Part shown: in pieces, positions 18,439 through 34,628 of the stretch
How positions within the stretch are numbered: position 1 is the stretch's first letter
Layout: each line of letters begins with the position of its first letter
Source of the DNA: Mycobacterium sp. 1274756.6
GTDB lineage: Bacteria > Actinomycetota > Actinomycetes > Mycobacteriales > Mycobacteriaceae
DNA length: 64,000 bases
Direction of reading: 5' to 3'
NCBI RefSeq assembly: GCF_001668625.1
Contig: NZ_LZLJ01000060.1
Span: 1 to 64,000, forward strand
Translations under genes and position numbers: made by a program
The notes under the pieces: model-generated
What the model saw: the letters and a program-made list of their open reading frames with translations, nothing else
Told to the model about the DNA's origin: nothing
The model's database searches: none

Positions 18439-21261
18439 TCAACCCATGACCGGTCGTGGATATCGCTCGCCGCCAGTCACTTCCTGAACCAGCTGAACCC
18501 GCGAGGTCACACTCAGCTTCGTGTAGATGTGGGACAGGTGGGTCTGGACGGTGCGCGGTGAGACGAAAAGCCTTGCGGCGATGTCTTTATTGCCGATTCC
18601 TTCGCGGACCAACCGAATCACATCGAGTTCGGCCGGGGTAAGGGCCGACCATCCCGTCGTGGGCCGTTTGCGGGCACCGTGGCCGCGCAGTGCGTAGGAG
18701 ATCGCTGCCTGGGGGGACAAGCCGGCACCCTCGGCCCATCCGTCATCGAAGGCCCCATCACCTATCGCGCCACGGGCAACGCGTACCGCCTGGTGGTATG
18801 CGACGTCGTAGCAGGAGAATCGCACCTGACCAGTCTGGTCCCGCAACGCTTGTGCCGCACCGAAAAGGCGCGCGGCTTTGTGCCTCCCGGCAGGAGTCGT
18901 AGCCAAGCCGGCAAGGCAGTCCAGAACATCGGGAACGGTCAGGTATGCCCCGGTCTCCGCGGCGATCCCCAGCGCCTCATAGCCATCTCGATAGGCCTTT
19001 TCGCAGTCGTTCTCGGCGATGGCCACCCGAACACGTGTGGCGAGCAACACCATTCGATGCACACCCGCGGCCGTCGCGATCGCCCGCTCCACCCACTGGC
19101 GTGCCGACGCGACATCGCCGGCTGCCAAAGTCGCCTCGGCGATCGGGTCGCAGTTGATGGCCAGCAGTTCGGTCTGCCGACACGCCTGCCAACCCGCCGT
19201 CGCCGCATCGATCGCGCCGGTCACGTCCGCACCGGCCAGCGACGCATATGCCGACGCCCCACACGCCGCGCCCTGGTGGAAGCCGACCGCCAGCACGGCG
19301 GCGGCCTCCCGCGCCGAGGCCGCCGCGGCACCCGCCCCGGCCGCATCGCCGCGGTAAGCGTGCACCATGCCCAGCGTCTGGGCGCCTACCGCCTCGATCA
19401 GCAGGTGGTGGGCGGCGCGCGCTTGGTCCGCCAGGTCGGTCAGCAGCGCCTCGGCTTCGGTCAGGTCGCCGGCGAGCCACCGCGCCAACCCGATGCACCA
19501 GCAGCAGAGCCGGGACACCGAATCCTCACCGATCCGGTCGGCCAGACGACCGCCTTCCTCGCCGGCCGCGCGGGCCCCGGCCGGATCGCCCGCCACAAAC
19601 GCGGCCAGGGCCTGCCAGCCCAGGACCTGCGCCAGCTGCCAGGCATCACCGACCGACCGGCACAGCTGCACGGCCTCGGCGAAGTACGGCAGCGCCAACT
19701 CGGGACGGAAGAGGCAGGTGCAGCCGCAGGCGGTGAGCACCCAGGCGAGCAGGGCCGGGTCGGCGGCATCGAGGTTCCGGGCAATCGCCAACGCCTGATC
19801 GGCCTCGTCCAGCCGGCCGAGCACACCGGCCAACTGGTTGAGGATCAGCCGATCAGCCAGGGTGCGGGCCCGGGTGGACGGCGCCACGGTGGTGTCGGCG
19901 CCGATGGCGTCGAACCAGCTCAGCCCCTCGGTGATGCGGCCGCGCAGCCACAGAGGTTGCAGCGACGATGCCAGCCGCGACCCGGCGTCGGCGTCGCCGT
20001 GGTCGCGGCTCCAGGCGAATGCCGCCCGCACGTTGTCGATCTCCACCTCGGCGCGTTCGGTCCAGCGCCCAACAGCGCCGGATCGCGGGGCGGCGAACAG
20101 CTCGGTGTAATGGTCGCGGTGGCGGCTGCGCACTGCATCGGCCTCGCCGGAGTCCTCGAGTTTTTCCAGTGCGTACTCCCGCACCGTCTCGAGCAGCCGA
20201 TACCGGGTGCCGCGTCCGCTGTCGCGGGCCAGCACCAGCGACTTGCCGACCAGCAGCGAAAGCTCGTCGACGAGCTGGGGGCGCGCCACCTCGGGCTCGC
20301 CTGCCACCGCCACCGCGGCGTCGAGGTCGAAGCCGCCCATGAACACCGCCAACCTGCGGAACAGCAGCTGTTCGCGCGCACTGAGCAAGGCGTGCGACCA
20401 GTCGACCGACGCCCGCAGGGTCTGCTGGCGCGGGACCGCGGCGCGGCTCCCGCCGGTCAGCAACCGGAATCGGTCGTGCAGCCCGTCGACGATGTCGATG
20501 GGGCTCAACGCCCGGACTCGGGCCGCCGCCAGCTCGATCGCCAACGCCACGCCGTCCAGTCGGCGACAGATCTCGGCCACCGCCGCGCCCTGGTCACCGG
20601 TCGCGACGAAGTCCGGGCGGGCCAGACGAGCCCGGTCGGTGAATAACTCGATCGCCTCGTCGGCCAAGGTCAGCGACGGTGTCAGCCAGGTCGCCTCCCC
20701 GGTTACCCCGAGCGGTTCGCGGCTGGTCGCCACGATCCTCAGCCGCGGGCAGGCGCTCAACAACGCGCCCACCAGCTCCGCGCACGCGTCCAGCAGGTGC
20801 TCGCAGTTGTCCAAGATCACCGTTGTCGTGCGGTCGGCGAGGAAGTCGACGACGGTCTGCAGCGTCGAGCGCCCCGGCTGGTCGGGCAGCAGCAACGCGC
20901 GGGCCAACCGCACCGGGACCAGGTCGGGGTCGACGATCGGCGCCAAGTCCACCCACCACGCCTCGTCGGTGACCGAGCCGGCGAGCTGTTCGGCCAACCG
21001 CGTCTTGCCCACGCCGCCCGCGCCGACCAGCGTCACCAGCCGGTGGGCGCACACCAGCTGCCGCACCTCGTCGAGCTCGGCTTCCCGCCCGATGAAGCGG
21101 GTCAGATGGACCGGAACCCGGCCGGTGACGGGCACGTCGCGCGGGATGGGCACGCTGTCGAATCCGGGGTGACGCTGGGACATCCCCCGCTGCTGGCGCG
21201 GATCACCGCTGCGCGGCACATCCTTCACGACCAGACGCTCCACCTCACTGGGCCGGTGCAC
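18439..21261 (-). CDS. Large ATPase/LuxR-type transcriptional regulator
   Basis: 940 residues. The N-terminal STAND/NB-ARC-like ATPase has Walker A LVGAGGVGKTRLA (about 78-90), Walker B TTVILDNCEH and a sensor segment RIVATSREPLGV. A middle region of alanine-rich helical (TPR-like) repeats spans about 390-850. The C-terminal LuxR helix-turn-helix has LTPAELDVIRLVREG, IAARLFVSPRTVQTH and IYTKLSV. Such proteins act as ATP-gated, ligand-sensing activators. GTG start with AGAGGAG 12 nt upstream; ATG at residue 27 is an alternative. The nearest possible targets are the secreted and membrane protein genes beside it. The signal is unknown. Confidence 0.9.
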   Translation of the reverse strand: MHRPSEVERLVVKDVPRSGDPRQQRGMSQRHPGFDSVPIPRDVPVTGRVPVHLTRFIGREAELDEVRQLVCAHRLVTLVGAGGVGKTRLAEQLAGSVTDEAWWVDLAPIVDPDLVPVRLARALLLPDQPGRSTLQTVVDFLADRTTTVILDNCEHLLDACAELVGALLSACPRLRIVATSREPLGVTGEATWLTPSLTLADEAIELFTDRARLARPDFVATGDQGAAVAEICRRLDGVALAIELAAARVRALSPIDIVDGLHDRFRLLTGGSRAAVPRQQTLRASVDWSHALLSAREQLLFRRLAVFMGGFDLDAAVAVAGEPEVARPQLVDELSLLVGKSLVLARDSGRGTRYRLLETVREYALEKLEDSGEADAVRSRHRDHYTELFAAPRSGAVGRWTERAEVEIDNVRAAFAWSRDHGDADAGSRLASSLQPLWLRGRITEGLSWFDAIGADTTVAPSTRARTLADRLILNQLAGVLGRLDEADQALAIARNLDAADPALLAWVLTACGCTCLFRPELALPYFAEAVQLCRSVGDAWQLAQVLGWQALAAFVAGDPAGARAAGEEGGRLADRIGEDSVSRLCCWCIGLARWLAGDLTEAEALLTDLADQARAAHHLLIEAVGAQTLGMVHAYRGDAAGAGAAAASAREAAAVLAVGFHQGAACGASAYASLAGADVTGAIDAATAGWQACRQTELLAINCDPIAEATLAAGDVASARQWVERAIATAAGVHRMVLLATRVRVAIAENDCEKAYRDGYEALGIAAETGAYLTVPDVLDCLAGLATTPAGRHKAARLFGAAQALRDQTGQVRFSCYDVAYHQAVRVARGAIGDGAFDDGWAEGAGLSPQAAISYALRGHGARKRPTTGWSALTPAELDVIRLVREGIGNKDIAARLFVSPRTVQTHLSHIYTKLSVTSRVQLVQEVTGGERYPRPVMG

Positions 21262-21399
21262 CGACCGTCTGTTCTCCTCTGCAGATGCTAACCACGCGCC
21301 GCACGGGGTGGAAGAAAACCGCAGCTCTCGCTATGCGTGGGCCACCAGGGGCTTTGTCATCGCCGGCGGGTCGGGCGGCTGGTGCGGCTGCCGCCCCGC

Positions 21400-21526
21400 C
21401 CACCACCGAACGTGAAGACAGGTTCACCCTCGGCGTCGAGCGTGAACTTGTCTTCACGCTCGACGCACGAGGGCGTACTCGACGCGAGGGTGTACCTCGA
21501 CGCGCGAGGGTGTACCTCGACGCACG
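21400..21526. repeat. Intergenic inverted-repeat element, copy B, with short tandem tail
   Basis: Arms GTGAAGACAGGTTCAC (21412-21427) and GTGAACTTGTCTTCAC (21442-21457), the same core as copy A. The element is followed by imperfect tandem units of the form CGAGGGTGTACCTCGACG between about 21466 and 21526. It lies between the LuxR regulator start and the rpoC terminator; the 320-bp gap 21262-21581 otherwise holds only that terminator. Confidence 0.9.
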
Positions 21527-21534
21527 GGGTTGAC

Positions 21535-21574
21535 AACGAGGAAAGCCCCGGGCGCACCCGGGGCTTTCCTCGTT
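21535..21574 (-). terminator. Strong terminator after rpoC
   Basis: Perfect 18-bp stem AACGAGGAAAGCCCCGGG with loop CGCA, beginning 8 nt after the rpoC stop. The stem ends in AACGAG/CTCGTT rather than a U tract. Confidence 0.9.
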
Positions 21575-21581
21575 CTCGTAC

Positions 21582-25562
<3,981 letters not shown>

Positions 25563-25569
25563 CTAGTAA

Positions 25570-29064
<3,495 letters not shown>

Positions 29065-29464
29065 GATGCGTCCTTCCAGCACCTCATGCGACCTGCGGGT
29101 CGGGTTGACCCGATCGTCGCGAATTCTGCGTCGGTTCGGCTGGCGGGCGTACTGTCCGGGCCTCACGCACGGGGCCGGAAACCTGGGCGTCGAACGAGCT
29201 CAGACCGGGACCGCGATGTCAGGCGAGTGTGAGGTGGGCAGGGGGCAGCCAGCGCAACGACCAAGGATAGCGCAGCATCGGCCATTCCTCAACCGCGGCA
29301 TCACGGTGAGCTCGACGCTGGCTGTCGTCGCCTGAGTTCGGTGTGTGAACACGCTGACCTCAAGATTGACCTGTTTAGCGCCGTCCGTCAAGCATTTCGG
29401 GAAGCCGAGTTGCGGTTCGGGCCGCGGGCCGGGCCGGCGTGAGTTTCCTCACTCCGGCCGGCTG
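29065..29464 (-). promoter_or_regulatory. rpoB promoter and long leader
   Basis: 400-bp gap between mkl and rpoB. On the minus strand, TTGACG (29386-29391), a 17-bp spacer and CAATCT (29363-29368) make a good SigA-type promoter, giving a leader of roughly 290 nt before the TTG start. No gene is evident in the gap. Confidence 0.6.
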
Positions 29465-30529
29465 CTACGCCTGGTGGCGCGGGATGACGGCGGTGGTCGC
29501 CTCGTCGGGGTATTCGACGACGTCCCCGGAGTCGTTGGCGTGGTAGCGCCCGTTGTCCTCCATCGACTCCCGGATCGCCTCCTGGGCGGCCTCGGGCAGG
29601 GTGTGCATGATCGAGCGGACCCGCTCCTGGCGACGGCCGACGGCCTGCCGCTCGGGCATGCCCGGCGAGGCCGACAGCTGCGGCGGCACACCCTCGATCT
29701 CCTCCACACCGCCGTGGTGCTGGCCGGCGTCGAGCATGGCCTGCTCCTCGGCCATCGTCGACTCGTCCTTCTCCTCCGACATGCCGATCGGGCCGATGCG
29801 CCGGCCGTTGAGGAACTGCTTGACCACCGGCTCGTCGCTGGTCAGCAGCACCTCGCGCGGACCGAACATCACCAGCTGCTTGCGGAACAGCATGCCCATG
29901 TTGTCCGGCACGGTGCGGGCGATGTTGATGTTGTGCGTGACGATCAGGATCGTGGCGTCGATCTGGGCGTTGATGTCGATGAGCAGCTGGCTCAGGTAGG
30001 CGGTACGCACCGGGTCCAGACCGGAGTCCGGCTCGTCGCAGAGGATGATCTCCGGGTCGAGCACCAGGGCGCGGGCCAGCCCGGCGCGCTTACGCATACC
30101 ACCGGAGATCTCGCCGGGGAACTTCATCTCGTCGCCGGTCAGACCCACCAGGGCGAGCTTCTCCATGACGATGTCACGGATCTCGCTCTCCTTCTTCTTG
30201 GTGTGCTCCCGCAGCGGGAAGGCGGTGTTGTCGAACAGGTTCATCGACCCGAACAGCGCGCCGTCCTGGAACAGCACGCCGAACAGCGTGCGGATGTCGT
30301 AGAGCTCCTTGGCCGAGCACTGGATGATGTCGGTGCCCTCGATCTTGATCGAGCCGCGCTCGGGGCGCAGCAAACCGATCAGCGACTTGAGGAACACCGA
30401 TTTGCCGGTACCCGACGGGCCCAGCAAGACGCTGACTTCCCCCGCGGGGATGGTCATCGACACGTCTTCCCAGATGCGTGACGAGCCGAAAGACTTGGTC
30501 AGTCCTTCGACCTCGATTGCTACGCCCAC
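29465..30529 (-). CDS. mceG: ABC ATPase of Mce lipid transporters (MceG/Mkl)
   Basis: 354 residues. Walker A GPSGTGKS (about 38-45), signature ISGGMRKR, Walker B IILCDEPDSGLDP and switch HN (VTHNINIA). This is the MlaF/MceG subfamily that powers the Mce import systems for cholesterol and fatty acids. The C-terminal extension after about residue 260 is typical of mycobacterial MceG and links it to the permeases. GTG start with GGAAGGAA upstream. Position corresponds to Rv0655, but the genes between Rv0655 and rpoB in M. tuberculosis are absent here. Confidence 0.96.
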   Translation of the reverse strand: MGVAIEVEGLTKSFGSSRIWEDVSMTIPAGEVSVLLGPSGTGKSVFLKSLIGLLRPERGSIKIEGTDIIQCSAKELYDIRTLFGVLFQDGALFGSMNLFDNTAFPLREHTKKKESEIRDIVMEKLALVGLTGDEMKFPGEISGGMRKRAGLARALVLDPEIILCDEPDSGLDPVRTAYLSQLLIDINAQIDATILIVTHNINIARTVPDNMGMLFRKQLVMFGPREVLLTSDEPVVKQFLNGRRIGPIGMSEEKDESTMAEEQAMLDAGQHHGGVEEIEGVPPQLSASPGMPERQAVGRRQERVRSIMHTLPEAAQEAIRESMEDNGRYHANDSGDVVEYPDEATTAVIPRHQA

Positions 30530-30722
30530 GCGAGTTCCTTCCGCTTACGCCTAATCCGCCAACCTGACCGTGTGGCAACCGTCACTGTAGCTCACCGCTG
30601 CTCGCCAGATCATATTTCCGACCAGAGACCCGGTCGGCTTTCCGGAGCACAGTACCGACCCGTCGCGGCGTGGCCGCGACCAGGATGGCTATCGGAAGTT
30701 CGGGGGATCTCCGGGGGACGTG

Positions 30723-30758
30723 GAAGGGCCCCCGGGACCGTGATCCCGGGGGCCCTTC
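30723..30758 (-). terminator. Terminator after rplL
   Basis: Perfect 15-bp stem GAAGGGCCCCCGGGA with loop CCGTGA, 11 nt downstream of the rplL stop. Confidence 0.88.
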
Positions 30759-30769
30759 GACGGCCGAAA

Positions 30770-31162
30770 CTACTTGAGGGTGACGGTGGCGCCAGCGGCC
30801 TCGAGCTTGGTCTTGGCCTCCTCGGCGACGTCCTTGGCGACGCCCTCGAGCAGCGGCTTGGGCGCGCCGTCGACCAGGTCCTTGGCCTCCTTCAGGCCCA
30901 GGCCGGAGACGACCTCGCGCACCACCTTGATGACGCCGATCTTCTTGTCGCCGGCGGCCTCGAGGATGACGTCGAACTCCGACTGCTCCTCGGCGGCCTC
31001 GGCGGCCGGGGCGGCGCCACCGGGGGCGGCCGCGACGGCGGCGACCGGGGCGGCGGCGGTGACGTCGAAGGTCTCCTCGAACGCCTTGACGAAGTCCGAC
31101 AGCTCCAGCAGCGTCATCTCTTTGAAGACGTCGAGCAGTTCCTCGGTGGACAACTTGGCCAT
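30770..31162 (-). CDS. rplL: 50S ribosomal protein L7/L12
   Basis: 130 residues: N-terminal dimerisation domain ([22 protein letters not shown]), an Ala/Pro/Gly hinge (about 36-60) and the C-terminal factor-binding domain ([26 protein letters not shown]). Forms the ribosomal stalk with L10. Lies 51 nt downstream of rplJ and ends at a hairpin terminator. Confidence 0.99.
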   Translation of the reverse strand: MAKLSTEELLDVFKEMTLLELSDFVKAFEETFDVTAAAPVAAVAAAPGGAAPAAEAAEEQSEFDVILEAAGDKKIGVIKVVREVVSGLGLKEAKDLVDGAPKPLLEGVAKDVAEEAKTKLEAAGATVTLK

Positions 31163-31213
31163 GGTTGGGGTCCTTTCCTTATTGCCGGGTGGTTTTCCGG
31201 ATGGGGGGTTGGG

Positions 31214-31843
31214 TTAGTCGGCGGCTTCGGCCGGGGTTTCGGCCTCGGCGGGCGCCTCGGCTGGGGTTTCGGCTGGGGTTTCGGCTTCGGCGGGCGCCTC
31301 GGCTTCGGGTTCGGCGGGAGCGGCGGCCTCGGCGGGCTTCTTCTCCTGCAGCGCGGCGGCCAGTCGGGCCACCTGCGACGCCGGGGCGCTGAACAGCCCG
31401 GCGGCCTTGGACAGGTTCGCCTTCATCGCGCCGGCCATCTTCGACAGCAGCACCTCGCGCGACTCCAGGTCCGCGATGCGCTCGATCTCGTCGACGGTCA
31501 GCGGGTGGCCGTCCATGTAGCCACCCTTGATCACCAGGGCCTTGTGGTCCTTGGCGAACTTCTTGATCGCCTTGGCCGCGTCGACCGTCTCCCCGGTGAC
31601 GAACGCGATCGCGGTCGGGCCGACGAACAGGTCGTCCAGCCCCTCCACGCCCGCCTCGGCGGCAGCCCGCTTCACCAGCGTGTTCTTGGCGACGGAGTAG
31701 GTGGCCGTCCCGCTGAGCGAGCGACGCAACTCGGCCAGGTTGCTCACCGACAGGCCGCGGTACTCGGTGATGACGGTGGCGGTCGACGCCTTGAACTGCT
31801 CGGCGATGTCCGCGACGGCGGCGGCTTTGTCAGCCCTCGCCAT
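31214..31843 (-). CDS. rplJ: 50S ribosomal protein L10 with extended acidic tail
   Basis: 209 residues. The L10 body ([40 protein letters not shown]) anchors the L7/L12 stalk. The C-terminus carries a low-complexity tail of about 35 residues made of Ala/Glu/Pro/Thr repeats such as [13 protein letters not shown]. tuberculosis L10 is about 178 residues, so this tail is unusually long. ATG with AGGAGG upstream. Probably feedback-controlled through the leader. Confidence 0.97.
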   Translation of the reverse strand: MARADKAAAVADIAEQFKASTATVITEYRGLSVSNLAELRRSLSGTATYSVAKNTLVKRAAAEAGVEGLDDLFVGPTAIAFVTGETVDAAKAIKKFAKDHKALVIKGGYMDGHPLTVDEIERIADLESREVLLSKMAGAMKANLSKAAGLFSAPASQVARLAAALQEKKPAEAAAPAEPEAEAPAEAETPAETPAEAPAEAETPAEAAD

Positions 31844-32036
31844 GCATACCTCCTGGGTTCGGTGGACTCGGTGGTCGCCGGCCGACCCGGGAGAACACGA
31901 ACGCCCCGACGCAGGACGCGGTCGGGGCGTGAAGAACGTCGTGTGACGACGTCTGCCTCGTCCTCCTGCGTGGGCCGCCGGGATGCTCCCGGACCTTCAA
32001 CCGATTCCTCGGTGACCGACGGTCTTGGGTGGATCG
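31844..32036 (-). promoter_or_regulatory. Ribosomal protein L10-type mRNA leader
   Basis: About 190 nt of transcribed leader before rplJ. It contains a perfect 10-bp hairpin ACGCCCCGAC / GTCGGGGCGT (31901-31910 with 31921-31930) and further smaller stems. The position and structure fit an autoregulatory leader bound by the L10-L12 complex. The assignment rests on context. Confidence 0.55.
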
Positions 32037-32042
32037 CCGTCA

Positions 32043-32072
32043 ACGATAGCGCGGACGGTGCCGATCAGCCAA
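32043..32072 (-). promoter_or_regulatory. Promoter of rplJ-rplL
   Basis: On the minus strand, TTGGCT (32067-32072), 18 bp, TATCGT (32043-32048). Predicted start near 32036, giving the L10-type leader. The 31844-32222 gap holds only this promoter, the leader, the inverted repeat at 32093-32145 and the next gene's -10. Confidence 0.5.
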
Positions 32073-32092
32073 AACGGCGCCCGTCACCGTTC

Positions 32093-32145
32093 ACTCTGCG
32101 CAGAGCACGGCGCCTACTCGCACTCTCCCGTGCTGAGCGCAGAGT
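32093..32145. repeat. Long inverted repeat between rplJ promoter and ABC1-kinase gene
   Basis: Arms at 32093-32110 (ACTCTGCGCAGAGCACGG) and 32128-32145, 16 of 18 bases complementary, with a 17-nt loop. It lies between two divergent promoters, so a terminator role is unlikely; a protein-binding or insulating role is possible. Confidence 0.6.
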
Positions 32146-32222
32146 CGACGACCCGGCCGTGAATGCGCTCCCGTTCGGACCGTCCACTCGGCGTTGAGCG
32201 GCGGGTTTGGCACACTACGGGG

Positions 32223-33584
32223 ATGGGTTCGACGGGGACGGGTTCGGCGGAGAACCGCGAGATCGCGAAGTTGGCGCGGGTGCCGCTGCCGGTCGAGGCG
32301 GCGCGGATCGGGGCGACCGGCTGGCAGCTCACCCGCACCGGGGCGCGGGTGCTGGTCAGCCTGCCCGGCCGCGGCGGCCTGCAGCACAAGGTCATCAAGC
32401 AGATTCCGCAGACCTTCTCCGACCTGGGCCCGACCTATGTGAAGTTCGGCCAGATCATCGCTTCGTCGCCGGGCGCGTTCGGGGAGCCGCTGTCGAAGGA
32501 GTTCCGCAGCCTGCTCGACGCGGTGCCGCCGGCCGATCCGGCCGAGGTGCACAAGCTGATCGTGGAGGAGTTGGGCGCCGAACCCACCGAACTGTTCGCC
32601 AGCTTCGACGACACCCCGATCGCGTCGGCCTCGATCGCCCAGGTGCACTTCGCCACCCTGCACAGCGGCGAGGAGGTGGTGGTCAAGATCCAGCGGCCGG
32701 GCATCCGCCGGCGGGTGGCCGCGGACCTGCAGATCCTCAAACGCTTCGCGCAGCTGGTCGAGATCGCCAAGCTGGGCCGGCGGCTGTCCGCCCAGGACGT
32801 GGTCGCCGACTTCGCCGACAACCTCGCCGAGGAACTCGACTTCCGCATCGAGGCGCAGTCGATGCAGACCTGGGTGAACCACCTGCACGCCTCCCCGCTG
32901 GGCAAGAACATCAAGGTGCCCGACGTGCACTGGGACTTCACCACCCGCCGGGTGCTGACGATGGAGCGGGTCGCCGGCATCCGCATCGACAACGCCAAGG
33001 CTATCCGGGAGGCCGGCTTCGACGGCGTCGAGCTGGTCAAGGCGCTGCTGTTCTCCACCTTCGAGGGCGGGCTGCGCCACGGGCTGTTCCACGGCGACCT
33101 GCACGCCGGCAACCTGCTGGTCGACGATCAGGGCAGGGTGATCTTCCTCGACTTCGGGATCATGGGCCGCATCGACCCACGCACCCGCTGGCTGCTGCGC
33201 GAGCTGGTGTATGCGCTGCTGGTCAAGAAGGACCACGCCGCCGCGGGCAAGATCGTCGTGCTGATGGGAGCGGTCGGCACCGTCAAACCCGAGGGGCAGG
33301 CCGCCAAGGACCTGGAGGCCTTCGCCACCCCGCTGACCATGAAATCGCTCGGGGACATGTCCTACGCCGAGATCGGCAGGCAGCTCTCCGCGCTGGCCGA
33401 CGCCTACGACGTCAAGCTGCCCCGCGAGCTGGTGCTGATCGGCAAGCAGTTCCTCTACGTCGAGCGCTATATGAAGCTGCTGGCGCCGCGCTGGCAGATG
33501 ATGTCCGATCCCGAGCTGACCGGCTACTTCGCCAACTTCATGGTCGACGTCAGCCGCGAGCACAACGCCGGTCCGGAGCTGTGA
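32223..33584 (+). CDS. ABC1/UbiB-family atypical kinase (Rv0647c-like)
   Basis: 453 residues. ABC1 (UbiB/COQ8) family: the KxGQ-like motif in YVKFGQIIASSP, alanine-rich loop SASIAQVH, the lysine VVKIQRPG, catalytic loop HGDLHAGNLL and DFGIMG. The family binds nucleotides and supports isoprenoid-lipid metabolism; the mycobacterial substrate is unknown. The ATG follows CACACT (32211-32216) by exactly 6 nt with no ribosome site, so leaderless initiation is likely. Its stop overlaps the lipG start, forming an operon as in Rv0647c-Rv0646c. Confidence 0.93.
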   Translation: MGSTGTGSAENREIAKLARVPLPVEAARIGATGWQLTRTGARVLVSLPGRGGLQHKVIKQIPQTFSDLGPTYVKFGQIIASSPGAFGEPLSKEFRSLLDAVPPADPAEVHKLIVEELGAEPTELFASFDDTPIASASIAQVHFATLHSGEEVVVKIQRPGIRRRVAADLQILKRFAQLVEIAKLGRRLSAQDVVADFADNLAEELDFRIEAQSMQTWVNHLHASPLGKNIKVPDVHWDFTTRRVLTMERVAGIRIDNAKAIREAGFDGVELVKALLFSTFEGGLRHGLFHGDLHAGNLLVDDQGRVIFLDFGIMGRIDPRTRWLLRELVYALLVKKDHAAAGKIVVLMGAVGTVKPEGQAAKDLEAFATPLTMKSLGDMSYAEIGRQLSALADAYDVKLPRELVLIGKQFLYVERYMKLLAPRWQMMSDPELTGYFANFMVDVSREHNAGPEL

Positions 33585-34492
33585 CCGTGGAGGTTCGCAC
33601 CGGTACCGCGGTCTCCGGCGACGTCGAGATCGCCTACGAGGACATGGGCGATCCCGCCGACCCGCCGGTGCTGCTGATCATGGGGCTGGGCGCGCAGCTG
33701 CTGCTGTGGCGGACCGCGTTCTGCGAGAAGCTGGTCGCCGAGGGCCTGCGGGTGATCCGCTACGACAACCGCGACGTCGGGCTGTCGACCAAGCTGACCG
33801 GCCGCCACGCCGGCGGCCCGCTGCCGGTGCGGATGATCCGGTCCTTTCTGGGGCTGCGCAGCCCGGCGGTGTACACGCTAGAGGACATGGCCGACGACGC
33901 CGCCGCGGTGCTCGACCATCTGGGCATCGAGCGCGCCCACATCGTCGGCGCCTCGATGGGCGGGATGATCGCCCAGGTCGTCGCCGCCCGGTTCGCCGAG
34001 CGCACCCGGTCGCTGGGGGTGATCTTCTCCAGCAACAACCGGGCCTGCCTGCCGCCGCCGGCACCGCGCGCCCTGCTCTCGCTGCTCACCGGCCCCTCCC
34101 CCACCTCACCGCGCGAGGTGATCGTCGACAACGCGGTGCGGGTCTCCCGGATCATCGGCAGCCCCGACTACCCCACCCCCGAAGAGCAGCTGCGCGCCGA
34201 CGCGATCGCCGGTTACGAGCGCAGCTACTACCCGTGGGGGATCACCCGCCAGTTCGCGGCGATCCTGGGCAGCGGCAGCCTGGCCGGCTACGACCGCCGG
34301 ATCGCCGCACCGACGGTGGTGATTCACGGTCTGGCCGACAAGCTGATGCGGCCCTCGGGCGGGCGGGCGATCGCGAAGGCCATCCGCGGCGCCCGGCTGG
34401 TGCTGATCGAGGGCATGGGCCACGATCTTCCCGAGGTCCTGTGGGACCGGGTGATCGGCGAGCTGACCGCCACCTTTGCGGCGGCGCACTGA
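33581..34492 (+). CDS. lipG: Alpha/beta hydrolase (LipG-like)
   Basis: 303 residues of the alpha/beta-hydrolase fold: oxyanion region LLIMGLGAQLLLW, nucleophile elbow GASMGGM, acid in VIHGLADKLM and histidine in GMGHDLP. A likely carboxylesterase or lipase acting on lipid esters. GTG start overlaps the upstream stop by 4 nt (GTGA). Lies before the mycolate methyltransferase, as Rv0646c lies before mmaA1-4. Confidence 0.92.
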   Translation: MTVEVRTGTAVSGDVEIAYEDMGDPADPPVLLIMGLGAQLLLWRTAFCEKLVAEGLRVIRYDNRDVGLSTKLTGRHAGGPLPVRMIRSFLGLRSPAVYTLEDMADDAAAVLDHLGIERAHIVGASMGGMIAQVVAARFAERTRSLGVIFSSNNRACLPPPAPRALLSLLTGPSPTSPREVIVDNAVRVSRIIGSPDYPTPEEQLRADAIAGYERSYYPWGITRQFAAILGSGSLAGYDRRIAAPTVVIHGLADKLMRPSGGRAIAKAIRGARLVLIEGMGHDLPEVLWDRVIGELTATFAAAH

Positions 34493-34628
34493 CCGCTGAA
34501 CGGGCGTTCCCCGGTTTGAGCCCAGACCACCCCGGCGGGTAATGTCTGACGTTGGCCTCACGCCGCGTTGAGATCGCAGCGACGGCACACCGCCTCAGGC
34601 CGGCAAACCGGGTTTGGAGATTTTCCGC

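Noticed and set aside
21466..21526. Possible CRISPR-like short tandem array
   Set aside because: Units of about 18 bp are adjacent without unique spacers and no cas genes are near; it is a tandem tail of the intergenic element.
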